44,558 nucleotides of DNA from Caproiciproducens sp. MSJ-32. Lineage in GTDB: Bacteria; Bacillota; Clostridia; Clostridiales; Clostridiaceae. Shown piece after piece: positions 9,049 through 18,189 of the stretch (the first letter of the stretch is position 1; every line of letters begins with the position of its first letter). The notes under the pieces were generated by a model that was not told where the DNA came from, searched no databases, and saw only the letters and a list, made by a program, of their open reading frames with translations. A program made the position numbers and the translations under genes. The stretch covers positions 1 through 44,558 of the forward strand of contig NZ_JAHLPS010000011.1 of the NCBI RefSeq assembly GCF_018918055.1, given 5' to 3'.

Positions 9049-9318
9049 ATGAGTATAAAATTAATTAATATTGGATTTGGCAATATAGTTTCTGCTAATA
9101 GGCTTGTAGCAATAGTTAGTCCTGAATCTGCTCCAATAAAAAGAATAATACAAGAAGCAAGGGACAGAGGTATGCTTATAGATGCAACCTATGGAAGAAG
9201 AACAAGAGCTGTAATAATTACAGACAGCGATCACATAATTTTATCAGCAGTTCAACCAGAAACTGTAGCTCATAGATTAGTTGATAAAGATGAAGTAGTA
9301 GATGAGGTTGTTGAATAA
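9049..9318 (+). CDS. remA: DUF370/RemA-like extracellular matrix regulator
   Basis: In Bacillus subtilis RemA is a DNA-binding activator of biofilm-matrix and osmoprotection genes. The 89-residue protein matches the family over its full length: [20 protein letters not shown] at the start, then [21 protein letters not shown] with basic residues that bind DNA, and a short acidic tail. The start has AGGAGG. The gene is conserved between yicC and gmk across Firmicutes. Its role in this organism is not shown by the sequence. Confidence 0.92.
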   Translation: MSIKLINIGFGNIVSANRLVAIVSPESAPIKRIIQEARDRGMLIDATYGRRTRAVIITDSDHIILSAVQPETVAHRLVDKDEVVDEVVE

Positions 9319-9956
9319 TGAAGAAGAATAAGGGAGTTCTAATAGTTATATCTGGACCTTCTGGCGCAGGAAAAGGAACTATATGTAAAAAACTTATTGA
9401 AAAAAATAAAAATATATATTTATCAGTTTCTGCTACTACTAGAAATCCAAGAGAAGGAGAAATTGATGGAGTTAACTATTATTTTTTAACAAAAGAAGAA
9501 TTTGAAAGAAAAGTTAAGGAAAATGGTTTTATAGAATATGCTGAAGTTCATGGTAACTTCTATGGAACACCAAGAGTTAATGTAAATAAAATGTTAGAAG
9601 AAGGAAAAGATGTTATTTTAGAAATTGACATACAAGGAGCCTTACAAGTTAAAGAAAATTTTAAAGAAGGCGTATTTATTTTTATTCTTCCTCCATCAAT
9701 GGAAGAATTAAAAAGGAGAATTATTAAAAGAGGCAGTGAAACAGAGGAATCTCTAATGACAAGATTTAAAAATGCATATAAAGAGATAAACTATGTTTCT
9801 AAATATAATTATGCTGTAGTTAACGATACTTTAGAGCTTGCTGTTTCTAAGGTGGAGGCTATTATAGCAGCAGAAAAATGCAGAGTTGATAGAATAAAAG
9901 ATAATACAATTTTAGAATCTAAGGAGGGCTTAATTCATGAACAACTCTATGATTAA
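9318..9956 (+). CDS. gmk: Guanylate kinase
   Basis: Phosphorylates GMP to GDP in purine nucleotide synthesis. The 212-residue product has the P-loop GPSGAGKGT (13-21), the GMP-binding SATTRNPREGEIDGVNYYF and the helix segment EYAEVHGNFYGTP, all canonical. The ATG shares its A with the remA stop codon (TAATG), so translation is coupled. The next gene, rpoZ, starts inside its last 20 bases. In Firmicutes Gmk is often inhibited by (p)ppGpp; that is family knowledge. Confidence 0.98.
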   Translation: MKKNKGVLIVISGPSGAGKGTICKKLIEKNKNIYLSVSATTRNPREGEIDGVNYYFLTKEEFERKVKENGFIEYAEVHGNFYGTPRVNVNKMLEEGKDVILEIDIQGALQVKENFKEGVFIFILPPSMEELKRRIIKRGSETEESLMTRFKNAYKEINYVSKYNYAVVNDTLELAVSKVEAIIAAEKCRVDRIKDNTILESKEGLIHEQLYD

Positions 9957-10182
9957 TCCATCAATAATGGATTTATTAAAAAAAGTAGATGATAGATATT
10001 CACTAGTAATAATTACTTCTAAAAGAGCAAGACAAATAATAGATGGCAGCAAGCCTTATATTGATACAAAACTAAAGAAAGCTTTAACAATTTCAATTAA
10101 TGAAGTTAATGAAGGTAAAATTGATTACTATATTCTAAATAATAAAGATAAAAAAGAGGTAATAGAATCAAATGAACAATAA
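9937..10182 (+). CDS. rpoZ: DNA-directed RNA polymerase omega subunit
   Basis: Small subunit that aids folding and assembly of the beta-prime subunit. The 81-residue product has the conserved N-terminal half: PSIMDLLKKVDDRYSLVIITSKRARQI, followed by LKKALTISINEVNEGKI. It starts within gmk, with GGAGG (9923-9927) 9 bases before ATG 9937; ATG 9949 is an alternative start but lies farther from that site. It overlaps coaBC by 11 bases. Position between gmk and coaBC is the standard one. Confidence 0.95.
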   Translation: MNNSMINPSIMDLLKKVDDRYSLVIITSKRARQIIDGSKPYIDTKLKKALTISINEVNEGKIDYYILNNKDKKEVIESNEQ

Positions 10183-11371
10183 AAAATGTGTATGCGTAGG
10201 AGTAACTGGAGGAATAGCTGCTTATAAGGCTTTAGAAGTAGTAAGTAAGTTAAAAAAGCATGATTTAGATGTTAATGTTATTATGACGAATTCAGCTACA
10301 AAATTTGTTACACCTTTATCTTTTCAATCTCTTAGTCAAAATATGGTTGTAACAGATATGTTTGCAGAGCCGAAGGCTTTTGAAATACAGCATATTTCAT
10401 TGGCAAAAAAGGCAGATATTTTCTTAGTGGTTCCTGCTACTGCAAACATTATAGGAAAGGTAGCAAATGGAATAGCTGATGATATGTTATCAACAACAAT
10501 AATGGCTACCAAGGCAAAAGTTATTTTTGCACCTGCAATGAATACGAATATGTATCAAAATAAAATAGTTCAGGAAAATATAAAAAAATTAAAAGCTTAT
10601 GGTTATTACTTTGTTCAGCCTGATTCAGGAAGATTGGCTTGTGGAGATGTTGGAGAAGGAAAGCTGGCTGATGTTGATATTATTGTAAGTAAGGTATTAG
10701 AGGTAATAGATAAACTTGAAATTAATAAAGATTTAGCTGGGAAAAAAGTTTTAATTAGTGCTGGACCAACAATAGCTCCTATTGATCCAGTAAGATATAT
10801 AACAAATAGATCTTCAGGGAAAATGGGATATGCTATTGCTGAGGAAGCTGCGGCAAGAGGAGCAGATGTAATTTTAGTTTCAGGTCCTACAAATTTAGAG
10901 AAACCTGATGGAGTAAAAGTTATTGATGTGCTCACTAACGAAGAAATGAAAAATGCAATATTAGATAATTTTACTAATAGTGATATAGTGATTAAAGCAG
11001 CTGCAGTTACTGATTACAAGATAAAAAATTATAGTAATGAAAAAATTAAAAAAACTGAAGGAGATTTAAATTTGTCCTTTGTTAGGGATAACGATATTTT
11101 AAAAATCCTAGGCGAAAAGAAGGCTAATCAAATATTAGTAGGATTTGCTGCTGAAAGTAGTAATGTAGTAGAAAATGCAAAAAGAAAAATCAAAGGTAAA
11201 AATTTAGATTATATAGTAGCAAATGATATTACAAGTGCTGATACTGGATTTGGAAGTGATAATAATAAAGTTATTATTATTTCTAAAGATGGAGAAGAAA
11301 TATATTTAGATAAGATGAGTAAAAGAGAAGTGGCATCAAGAATCTTCGATATTATATTAAGAAAGCGCTAA
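10172..11371 (+). CDS. coaBC: Bifunctional phosphopantothenoylcysteine decarboxylase / phosphopantothenate-cysteine ligase
   Basis: Carries out two steps of coenzyme A synthesis. The N-terminal flavoprotein half (CoaC, about 1-185) shows VGVTGGIAAYKA, the active-site histidine in IQHISLAKKAD, PAMNTNMY and the cysteine loop GRLACGDVGEG. The C-terminal CoaB half starts near KVLISAGPTIAPIDPVR and has the CTP-binding ITNRSSGKMG and the KKTEGDLNLSF segment. The length, 399 residues, is normal. It overlaps rpoZ by 11 bases. The TAA stop lies inside the loop of the hairpin at 11361-11380. Confidence 0.97.
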   Translation: MNNKKCVCVGVTGGIAAYKALEVVSKLKKHDLDVNVIMTNSATKFVTPLSFQSLSQNMVVTDMFAEPKAFEIQHISLAKKADIFLVVPATANIIGKVANGIADDMLSTTIMATKAKVIFAPAMNTNMYQNKIVQENIKKLKAYGYYFVQPDSGRLACGDVGEGKLADVDIIVSKVLEVIDKLEINKDLAGKKVLISAGPTIAPIDPVRYITNRSSGKMGYAIAEEAAARGADVILVSGPTNLEKPDGVKVIDVLTNEEMKNAILDNFTNSDIVIKAAAVTDYKIKNYSNEKIKKTEGDLNLSFVRDNDILKILGEKKANQILVGFAAESSNVVENAKRKIKGKNLDYIVANDITSADTGFGSDNNKVIIISKDGEEIYLDKMSKREVASRIFDIILRKR

Positions 11372-11387
11372 GGCGCTTTCTTCTTCT
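11361..11387 (+). terminator. Hairpin over the coaBC stop codon, weak terminator
   Basis: GAAAGCGC (11361-11368), loop TAAG, GCGCTTTC (11373-11380), then TTCTTCT. The stem is perfect but the T-tract is broken by C residues, so termination may be partial and allow read-through to priA, 34 bases on. The stop codon TAA is in the loop. Confidence 0.65.
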
Positions 11388-11421
11388 ATAAGAGAAATAA
11401 CCTAGTAAAAGGGTGATATAA

Positions 11422-13620
11422 TTGAAATTGTATGCAGAAGTTATAATAAATAGTGATGCTTTAGAAATAGATAAACCCTTTACCTATGAAATTCCAGAGA
11501 ATTATATTAAGCTTGTAAAGATTGGGCAATGGGTGAAGGTTCCCTTTGGATATAGAAATTCAATGGATGCTTTTATAATAAAGTTAATAGAACAAGAAGA
11601 AATAAAGGAATTTGAAATAAAGGAAATAAATAAAATTGAAAATATAGAGCCATTATTAACAGAAGATGATTTAAAAATAGTAAATTTCTTAAAAGATAAT
11701 TACTTATGTAAATATATAGATGCTATAAGATTATTTATTCCTCAAGGGATATTAAAAGGAATAAAAAATAAACAGAAGATGGTTATTTCTATAAATAGAG
11801 AGAAATATAATGCTGATATTTATGAAAAGTATAAAGATATACTCTCAATTATAGAAAAAAATGATGGGAAATTTACTAAAAGCGAATTATCAAAAAATTT
11901 TTCCTTATCTTTATATAAAATTAATAAATTAATAAAAGAGGAATATTTAAAAGTCGAAGAAGAAACAATTTATAGATATAATATAAAGGAATACAAAACA
12001 TATGGTGAAAAAACTTTAAATTCCGAACAGATAAATGCTGTAAATGTTATTAATAAATCAAATCGTAAAGTCTTTTTGTTAAAGGGAGTTACAGGTTCAG
12101 GAAAAACTGAAGTTTATATGAATGCAGTAAGTGATGTTTTAAAGGAAGGAAAGTCAGCTGTAATATTAGTACCAGAAATATCTTTAACACCACAAATGAT
12201 TGAGAGATTTAAAGGAAGATTTGGAAGGGAAGTTGCTGTATTTCATAGTAAGCTTTCAGATGGGGAGAGATATGATGAATGGTATAGAGTAAAGGAGGGA
12301 AAGGCAAGGCTTATAATTGGAGCAAGAAGTGCCTTGTTTTTACCTGCAAAAGATTTAGGAATAATAATTTTAGATGAGGAACATGAAAATACTTATAAAT
12401 CAGAACAAAACCCTAAATATCATACAAGGGAAGTAGCAGAATTTATTTCTAAAATAAAGGGATGTAAAGTTATTTTAGGTTCGGCAACCCCCTCAATAGA
12501 GACCTACTATAGAGCTCTTTCTGGTGAGATAGAATTAATAGAATTAAAAAATAGAGTTTATAATAAAGCAATGCCTAAAATGGAAATAATAGATATGAGA
12601 GAAGAATTAAAGAGCGGAAACATATCTATGTTTAGTAGAAAATTGATGAAGGAGATAAGGGATACATTAAGTAAAAAAGAGCAGGTAATTTTATTTTTAA
12701 ATAGAAGAGGCTTTTCAACCTTTGTATCCTGCAGAAGTTGTGGTTATGTTTTTAAATGTCCTCATTGTGATATATCTTTAACATATCATAAAAATGGTTT
12801 ATTAAATTGTCATTACTGTGGTTATTCTACAAGGCAGGAAAAACTTTGTCCAAAATGTAAGAGTAAATATGTCAAGTATTTTGGAGCAGGTACAGAAAGA
12901 GTAGAAGAAGAAATAAAAAAATATTTCTCTAGTGTTAAAGTATTAAGAATGGATATTGATACAACAAGAAATAAAAATTCTTATGAATATATTTATGATG
13001 CCTTTAAAAAGGGAGAGGCTGATATACTAATTGGAACTCAAATGATATCTAAAGGATTGGATTTTCAAAATGTAACATTAGTTGGAGTTTTAGCTGCAGA
13101 TATGTCTTTAAATATACCAGACTATAGATCTTCCGAAAAAACTTATCAGTTAATAACTCAAGTATCAGGAAGGGCAGGAAGAGGGGATAAGGAAGGAAAA
13201 GTTATTGTACAGACCTATAATCCAGAGCACTATAGCATAGAATATGCTAAAAAATATGACTATGAGGGATTTTACAAAGAGGAATTTACCATGAGAGGTT
13301 TGATGAATTATCCCCCTTTTGCTAAAATATTATTAGTTAACGTTTCATCAAAAAATGAAAGATTATTAATAGATTTTATGAGGAAATTAGAGGCGGAGTT
13401 TCCTAAGATTATAGGGAATTATTTAAATATTGAAATGCTTGGACCAGTGCCATGTATAATATCAAAAATTAAAGAAAATTATAGATGGCAAATATTGTTA
13501 AAAGGAGATTTGTCTTTAGAATTTTGTAATAAAATAAAAGATAGAGTTTATCAATTGAATAAGAATGTATATAATGATATTAAAATTAGTTTGGATATAA
13601 ATCCAAATAGTTTAAGCTAG
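11422..13620 (+). CDS. priA: Primosomal protein N', replication-restart helicase PriA
   Basis: Superfamily 2 DNA helicase that recognises stalled forks and reloads the replisome. The 732-residue product has an N-terminal 3'-DNA-binding domain, Walker A GVTGSGKTE (near 222), DEEH (318-321), the SATPS motif, and two zinc sites formed by eight cysteines starting at C437 (CRSCGYVFKCPHC, then CHYCG and CPKC). Motifs V/VI appear as LIGTQMISKGLDF and VSGRAGRG. The start is TTG 11422, with AGGGTGAT 5-6 bases upstream; the MKLYAEVIIN beginning fits the family. def follows after 10 bases. Confidence 0.97.
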   Translation: MKLYAEVIINSDALEIDKPFTYEIPENYIKLVKIGQWVKVPFGYRNSMDAFIIKLIEQEEIKEFEIKEINKIENIEPLLTEDDLKIVNFLKDNYLCKYIDAIRLFIPQGILKGIKNKQKMVISINREKYNADIYEKYKDILSIIEKNDGKFTKSELSKNFSLSLYKINKLIKEEYLKVEEETIYRYNIKEYKTYGEKTLNSEQINAVNVINKSNRKVFLLKGVTGSGKTEVYMNAVSDVLKEGKSAVILVPEISLTPQMIERFKGRFGREVAVFHSKLSDGERYDEWYRVKEGKARLIIGARSALFLPAKDLGIIILDEEHENTYKSEQNPKYHTREVAEFISKIKGCKVILGSATPSIETYYRALSGEIELIELKNRVYNKAMPKMEIIDMREELKSGNISMFSRKLMKEIRDTLSKKEQVILFLNRRGFSTFVSCRSCGYVFKCPHCDISLTYHKNGLLNCHYCGYSTRQEKLCPKCKSKYVKYFGAGTERVEEEIKKYFSSVKVLRMDIDTTRNKNSYEYIYDAFKKGEADILIGTQMISKGLDFQNVTLVGVLAADMSLNIPDYRSSEKTYQLITQVSGRAGRGDKEGKVIVQTYNPEHYSIEYAKKYDYEGFYKEEFTMRGLMNYPPFAKILLVNVSSKNERLLIDFMRKLEAEFPKIIGNYLNIEMLGPVPCIISKIKENYRWQILLKGDLSLEFCNKIKDRVYQLNKNVYNDIKISLDINPNSLS

Positions 13621-13630
13621 GAGGTAAAAG

Positions 13631-14074
13631 ATGGCTATTAGAAATATTAGAATAAATGGAGACGAAGTGTTAAGAAAAAAATGTAAACCTGTAAAGGAAA
13701 TTACAAATAGAACATTAAAATTAATTCAAGATATGGCTGATACAATGTATGAAGCTGATGGAGTTGGTTTAGCAGCACCGCAAGTTGGTATCCTACAAAG
13801 GATATTTGTTATAGATGTATATGATGATAATGGATTAAGGGTGTTTATAAATCCAGAGATATTAGAAGTTTCAGGTTCTCAAGTAGGGCCAGAGGGATGT
13901 CTTAGTATCCCAAATGAAGAAGCAGAAATTGAAAGACCAAACTATGTTAAAGTAAAAGCTTTAAATGAAAAAGGAGAAGAGTTTGTCTTAGAAGCTACAG
14001 AATTATTAGCAAGGGCAATTCTTCATGAAAATGACCATTTAGATGGAAAGCTATATATTGATTATTTAAAATAG
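13631..14074 (+). CDS. def: Peptide deformylase
   Basis: Metalloenzyme that removes the formyl group from new polypeptides. The 147-residue product has all three signatures: GVGLAAPQVG (motif 1), EGCLSIP with metal ligand C90 (motif 2) and HENDHLDG with H132, E133 and H136 (motif 3, HExxH). The length puts it in the short type I group. AGGAGG precedes the ATG. It pairs functionally with fmt, the next gene, which adds the formyl group to initiator tRNA. Confidence 0.98.
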   Translation: MAIRNIRINGDEVLRKKCKPVKEITNRTLKLIQDMADTMYEADGVGLAAPQVGILQRIFVIDVYDDNGLRVFINPEILEVSGSQVGPEGCLSIPNEEAEIERPNYVKVKALNEKGEEFVLEATELLARAILHENDHLDGKLYIDYLK

Positions 14075-14090
14075 TAAGGGATGAAGTATT

Positions 14091-15020
14091 ATGAAGATAG
14101 TATTTATGGGAACTCCTGATTTTGCAGTACCAACTTTAAAAAAATTAATATCTAACTATGGCGTTGAAAGTGTATTTACTCAACCTGATAAACCTAAGGG
14201 AAGAGGAAAAAAGATGTCCTTTTCCCCTGTTAAGGAAGTTGCATTAGAAAACAATATTAAAATTTTTCAGCCTGTTAAATTAAAGCAAGATTTAGAAGCA
14301 ATTGAATATTTAAAAAGTTTAAAGCCAGATTTTATTATAGTAGTTGCCTATGGGCAAATATTAACAAAAGAAGTATTAGATATACCTAAATATGGTTGTA
14401 TAAATTTACATGCTTCATTGCTTCCAAAGTATAGAGGAGCAGCTCCAATTAATTGGGCAATAATTAATGGAGAAAAAGTATCAGGGAATACAACAATGTT
14501 AATGGATGTAGGATTAGATACTGGAGATATGCTTTTAAAGGATGAAGTAGAAATAACAGAAAATATGACTGCAGGGGAGCTTCATGATATTTTGAGTGAT
14601 AGAGGAGCGGATCTTGTAGTTAAAACAATAGAAGGATTATTAAATAATAGCATAAAAGCTATTAAACAGCCTGAGGAAACAAATTTTTATGCGAAAATGT
14701 TAAATAAAGAAATAGGAAAAATTGAATGGAATAATTCTGCTAAAGATATTCATAATTTAATTAGAGGACTTAATCCATGGCCAATTGCTCATACAACCTA
14801 TAAAGAGCAAAACATGAAGATTTTTGCAAGTGTTTTACTAAATGAGCATTCTAGTAAAGAACCTGGTACAATAATAGATGTTTCTAAAGCTGGTATTAAA
14901 GTAGCTACATCAGAGGGAATATTATTAATAAAGAAAATACAATTTCCAAATGGAAAACCATTGACAGTTGAACAATATATTAATGGTAATAAAATAGAAG
15001 TAAATGAAAAACTTGTTTAG
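14091..15020 (+). CDS. fmt: Methionyl-tRNA formyltransferase
   Basis: Transfers a formyl group from 10-formyltetrahydrofolate to Met-tRNAi. The 309-residue product begins [16 protein letters not shown], contains the catalytic region [21 protein letters not shown] (Asn/His) and the DTGDMLL segment with the catalytic aspartate, and has the C-terminal tRNA-binding domain with [19 protein letters not shown] precedes the start. It follows def by 16 bases. In several relatives a zinc protease gene lies between fmt and rsmB; none is present here. Confidence 0.98.
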   Translation: MKIVFMGTPDFAVPTLKKLISNYGVESVFTQPDKPKGRGKKMSFSPVKEVALENNIKIFQPVKLKQDLEAIEYLKSLKPDFIIVVAYGQILTKEVLDIPKYGCINLHASLLPKYRGAAPINWAIINGEKVSGNTTMLMDVGLDTGDMLLKDEVEITENMTAGELHDILSDRGADLVVKTIEGLLNNSIKAIKQPEETNFYAKMLNKEIGKIEWNNSAKDIHNLIRGLNPWPIAHTTYKEQNMKIFASVLLNEHSSKEPGTIIDVSKAGIKVATSEGILLIKKIQFPNGKPLTVEQYINGNKIEVNEKLV

Positions 15021-15024
15021 TTTA

Positions 15025-15076
15025 AATTTAGGGCATAAATAGCTGTTATTTATATGATAGCTATGCCTAATTTCTG
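15025..15076 (+). repeat. Imperfect hairpin between fmt and rsmB
   Basis: TTTAGGGCATA and TATGCCTAA, with an inner ATAGCT/AGCTAT pairing, form a bulged stem over about 50 bases. There is no proper T-tract, so it is more likely a processing or attenuating structure than a terminator. Confidence 0.35.
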
Positions 15077-15094
15077 AATAAAGAGGTATAAATA

Positions 15095-16414
15095 ATGAAC
15101 AGTAGAAGAATTGCAAGACAAATTGTGCAAAGAGTTTTAGAAGAAGGAGCATATTCAAATTTAATCCTATCTAATGAACTTAATAGCAATGAAATAAATG
15201 ATAAAGATAAAGGGCTTATTACAGAAATAGTTTATGGTACTTTAAGAAGAAAGGGTACTTTAGACGTAATTATAAGTAATTTTGTTAAGGATATAAAATT
15301 GCTTAATACTACTACATTAAATATATTAAGAATTGCAATATATCAATTGTACTTTTTAGATAAAATACCTGAATATGCTGTTTGTAATGAAGCTGTAGAG
15401 GATGCTAAAACTGTATCAGAAGAAGATTCAAAACTTGTAAATGCCATATTAAGAAATTATATAAAAGATGATAAGGAAATAGTAGTTCCGGGTAATAGAA
15501 TTAATGAATTAGCTTATAAGTTTTCATTTCAGCCTTGGATGATAAGACTTTTTATAAAGCAGTATGGTGAAGATAGAACAAAGAGAATAATGGCTGGATT
15601 AAATGAAACTCCAAAAGTTACTGTAAGAGTTAATGAATTAAAAGCTGATTACGAAGAAGTTTATGAAAAGCTTGAAGAACTAGGATATAACATAGAGGAT
15701 GGATATGCTTGTCCAGAAGCTATTTCCATAAAAGGTGGAAAGGGCATTGAAAATAATGAATTATTTCAACAGGGGTATATTACTGTTCAAGATGAAAGTG
15801 CAATGCTAGTAGCCCCTTTGCTTGATTTAAATGAAGGAGATACAGTATTAGATTTATGTGCAGCACCAGGTGGAAAAACTACTCATATTGGAGAATTATT
15901 AAATAATACAGGTAGAGTGTTGGCCTTTGATCTACATGAAAATAAATTATCTCTTATAAGGGAAAATGCAGAAAGATTAGGCTTAAATAATATTGAATGT
16001 CATCAAATGGATGCTGCAAAATTAAATACAAATTATATTAGTTTCGCTGATAAGGTGTTAATTGACGTACCTTGTTCAGGTCTCGGAATTATAAGAAAGA
16101 AACCAGAAATTAAGTGGAATAAAACTAGACAGCAATTAAAAGATTTAGTCCAAATACAAAGAGATATAATGGAAAATGCATGGCAATATTTGAAGCCAGA
16201 AGGAATTCTTTTATATTCTACATGTACCTTAAATAAGGAAGAAAATGAAGAGAATATTGAATGGTTTTTATCTAAACATAAGGATGCTGAAATAGAAAAG
16301 TTATTTGTTGGTAAAAATAATAACTTTATATATAGCAAGGAAGGATGTTTAACAATATTACCGAATGAGTCGATGGATGGTTTCTTTATAGCAAAATTAA
16401 AGAAGAAAAAATAG
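15095..16414 (+). CDS. rsmB: 16S rRNA (cytosine(967)-C(5))-methyltransferase RsmB
   Basis: Methylates C967 (E. coli numbering) in 16S rRNA with S-adenosylmethionine. The 439-residue protein has an N-terminal NusB-like RNA-binding domain (about 1-140) and a C-terminal Rossmann methyltransferase: LDLCAAPGGKTTH near 252-264, DVPCSGLG with C327 and YSTCTLNKEENE with the catalytic C377. Length is typical. AAAGAGGT lies upstream of ATG 15095. rlmN begins 9 bases after the stop, so the two rRNA modification genes are coupled. Confidence 0.97.
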   Translation: MNSRRIARQIVQRVLEEGAYSNLILSNELNSNEINDKDKGLITEIVYGTLRRKGTLDVIISNFVKDIKLLNTTTLNILRIAIYQLYFLDKIPEYAVCNEAVEDAKTVSEEDSKLVNAILRNYIKDDKEIVVPGNRINELAYKFSFQPWMIRLFIKQYGEDRTKRIMAGLNETPKVTVRVNELKADYEEVYEKLEELGYNIEDGYACPEAISIKGGKGIENNELFQQGYITVQDESAMLVAPLLDLNEGDTVLDLCAAPGGKTTHIGELLNNTGRVLAFDLHENKLSLIRENAERLGLNNIECHQMDAAKLNTNYISFADKVLIDVPCSGLGIIRKKPEIKWNKTRQQLKDLVQIQRDIMENAWQYLKPEGILLYSTCTLNKEENEENIEWFLSKHKDAEIEKLFVGKNNNFIYSKEGCLTILPNESMDGFFIAKLKKKK

Positions 16415-16423
16415 GTGAAACAA

Positions 16424-17455
16424 ATGGAAAATATTTTGAATTATAGCTTAGAAGAACTTTCAAATTGGATGAAAGAAAATAAGGAAAGTACATTTAGGGC
16501 AAAGCAGGTATTTTCCTGGATATACAAGGGCATTTATAAATTTGAAGATATGAAGAATTTACCAAAGGCTACTATAGAGAAGCTTAATAATAGTTTCTCT
16601 ATAGAAATGCCTAAAATTGTTCATAAATATGAATCTAAATTAGATAAAACCACTAAATTTTTATTTGCTTTTAGTGATGGTAATGTTATCGAAAGTGTAG
16701 TAATGAAATATAAACATGGAAATTCTATTTGTATATCTACTCAAATAGGATGCAGAATGGGATGCAAATTTTGTGCGTCAACTTTAGAAGGAAGAATAAG
16801 AAATTTAACAGCAGGAGAGATGCTTTCGGAAGTTATTCTAGCACAAGAAACTATAGGAGAAAGAATATCAAATATAGTTTTAATGGGAAGTGGAGAACCT
16901 CTTGATAATTTTGATAATGTTACAAAATTCATAGAATTAGTAAATTCTGATTATGGCTTGAATATTGGACAAAGGCATATAACCTTATCAACCTGTGGAT
17001 TGGTTCCTAAAATATATGAGCTGGCTGATAAAGGATATAGTATTACCCTTGCTATTTCATTACATGCATCAAATGATGAAAGAAGAAAAGAAATAATGCC
17101 AATTGCAAGAAAATATTCAATAGCTGAAATATTAAAAGCCTGTGACTATTATGTAGAAAAAACTAAAAGACGTATAACCTTTGAGTATTCTCTAGTTTCA
17201 GGAATAAATGACAGTGTAGAAGATGCTATTGAATTGTCACAATTATTAAAAGGAAGGTTATGTCATGTGAATCTTATTCCCGTGAATGAAATTAAAGAAA
17301 ATACATTAAAAAGACCTTCAAAGAAAACTATAGAAGAATTTGAGAGAACCCTTAATAAATATAAAATAGAAGTAACAGTAAGAAGAGAAATGGGTAGTGA
17401 CATTGATGCTGCTTGCGGTCAGTTAAGGAGAAAATACTTAAAAGGTGAAAATTAA
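16424..17455 (+). CDS. rlmN: 23S rRNA (adenine(2503)-C(2))-methyltransferase RlmN
   Basis: Radical SAM enzyme that methylates A2503 of 23S rRNA and A37 of some tRNAs. The 343-residue product has the cluster motif C110-x3-C114-x2-C117 ([11 protein letters not shown]), the SAM region [15 protein letters not shown], and the conserved C-terminal C331 in DAACGQLR that carries the methyl transfer adduct. A GTG at 16415 is in frame but overlaps the ribosome binding site AGGTGA, so ATG 16424 is preferred. The position between rsmB and prpC is the standard one. Relatives with the cfr function differ in the C-terminus; this one reads as RlmN. Confidence 0.97.
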   Translation: MENILNYSLEELSNWMKENKESTFRAKQVFSWIYKGIYKFEDMKNLPKATIEKLNNSFSIEMPKIVHKYESKLDKTTKFLFAFSDGNVIESVVMKYKHGNSICISTQIGCRMGCKFCASTLEGRIRNLTAGEMLSEVILAQETIGERISNIVLMGSGEPLDNFDNVTKFIELVNSDYGLNIGQRHITLSTCGLVPKIYELADKGYSITLAISLHASNDERRKEIMPIARKYSIAEILKACDYYVEKTKRRITFEYSLVSGINDSVEDAIELSQLLKGRLCHVNLIPVNEIKENTLKRPSKKTIEEFERTLNKYKIEVTVRREMGSDIDAACGQLRRKYLKGEN

Positions 17456-17468
17456 GGGAGTGGGATAT

Positions 17469-18188
17469 ATGGTTGGTGTAAAAACGGATTTAGGTAACAT
17501 AAGAAGCTTAAATGAAGATTATTTTGAATTTTATGAAAGTGATAATTATAAAATTTATGTTGTTGCTGATGGAATGGGTGGACACAATGCTGGTGAAGTT
17601 GCCAGTAAAACAGCTGCCAGGGCTTTAGTTGAATATATAAAAAATAATTATCAAGATGAAGAAAATAAAGAACTTTTAAAGGCTGCAATAGAATATGCTA
17701 ATAAACAAGTTTATGAATTAGCAAATGAGGATGAAACTTACAATGGCATGGGAACTACAATTGTCGCATGTTATATTACAAGGGATTTTATTCAGATTGC
17801 TAATGTTGGAGACAGTGCTTGTTTTGGAGTAAAGGATAAGGAAATTATTAAAATAACAAAGGATCATTCATTAGTACAGGAACTTCTTGATGCAGGAAGT
17901 ATTTCGAAGGAAGAGGCAGAAAATCATCCCAATAAAAATATAATAACAAGAGCTATTGGAACATATAAAAATGTAGAAATAGACATTTTTGATATTGATA
18001 AATCGCAATATAACCTATTTATATTATGTACTGATGGATTAACTAATGAAGTTTCTTTGGAAGAAATATCTAATGAAATAGTGCAGGATAGAGACTTACA
18101 AAATATATGTGAAAATCTTGTAGGCTTAGCAAAGAAAAATGGTGGAAGAGATAATATAACTGTAATGTTAGTTGGAGGAGAGGTGTAA
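17469..18188 (+). CDS. prpC: PP2C-family serine/threonine phosphatase (PrpC/Stp)
   Basis: Manganese-dependent phosphatase that reverses phosphorylation by the neighbouring PASTA kinase. The 239-residue protein shows the PP2C motifs: GNIRSLNEDYFEF, VVADGMGGHNAGEVAS with metal-binding aspartate, NVGDSACF, LCTDGLTNEV and GGRDNITVMLV. An upstream in-frame GTG at 17445 is ignored because GGGAG (17456-17460) lies between it and ATG 17469, at 8-base spacing. The stop codon is 1 base from the prkC start, which indicates coupled expression of phosphatase and kinase. Confidence 0.96.
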   Translation: MVGVKTDLGNIRSLNEDYFEFYESDNYKIYVVADGMGGHNAGEVASKTAARALVEYIKNNYQDEENKELLKAAIEYANKQVYELANEDETYNGMGTTIVACYITRDFIQIANVGDSACFGVKDKEIIKITKDHSLVQELLDAGSISKEEAENHPNKNIITRAIGTYKNVEIDIFDIDKSQYNLFILCTDGLTNEVSLEEISNEIVQDRDLQNICENLVGLAKKNGGRDNITVMLVGGEV

Positions 18189-18189
18189 T

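Noticed and set aside
10615..10935. Minus-strand open frame over coaBC and similar ones over der, fakA, smc, plsX
   Set aside because: All are opposite secure genes and are rich in Ser/Ile/Phe as expected for shadows; no start signals.
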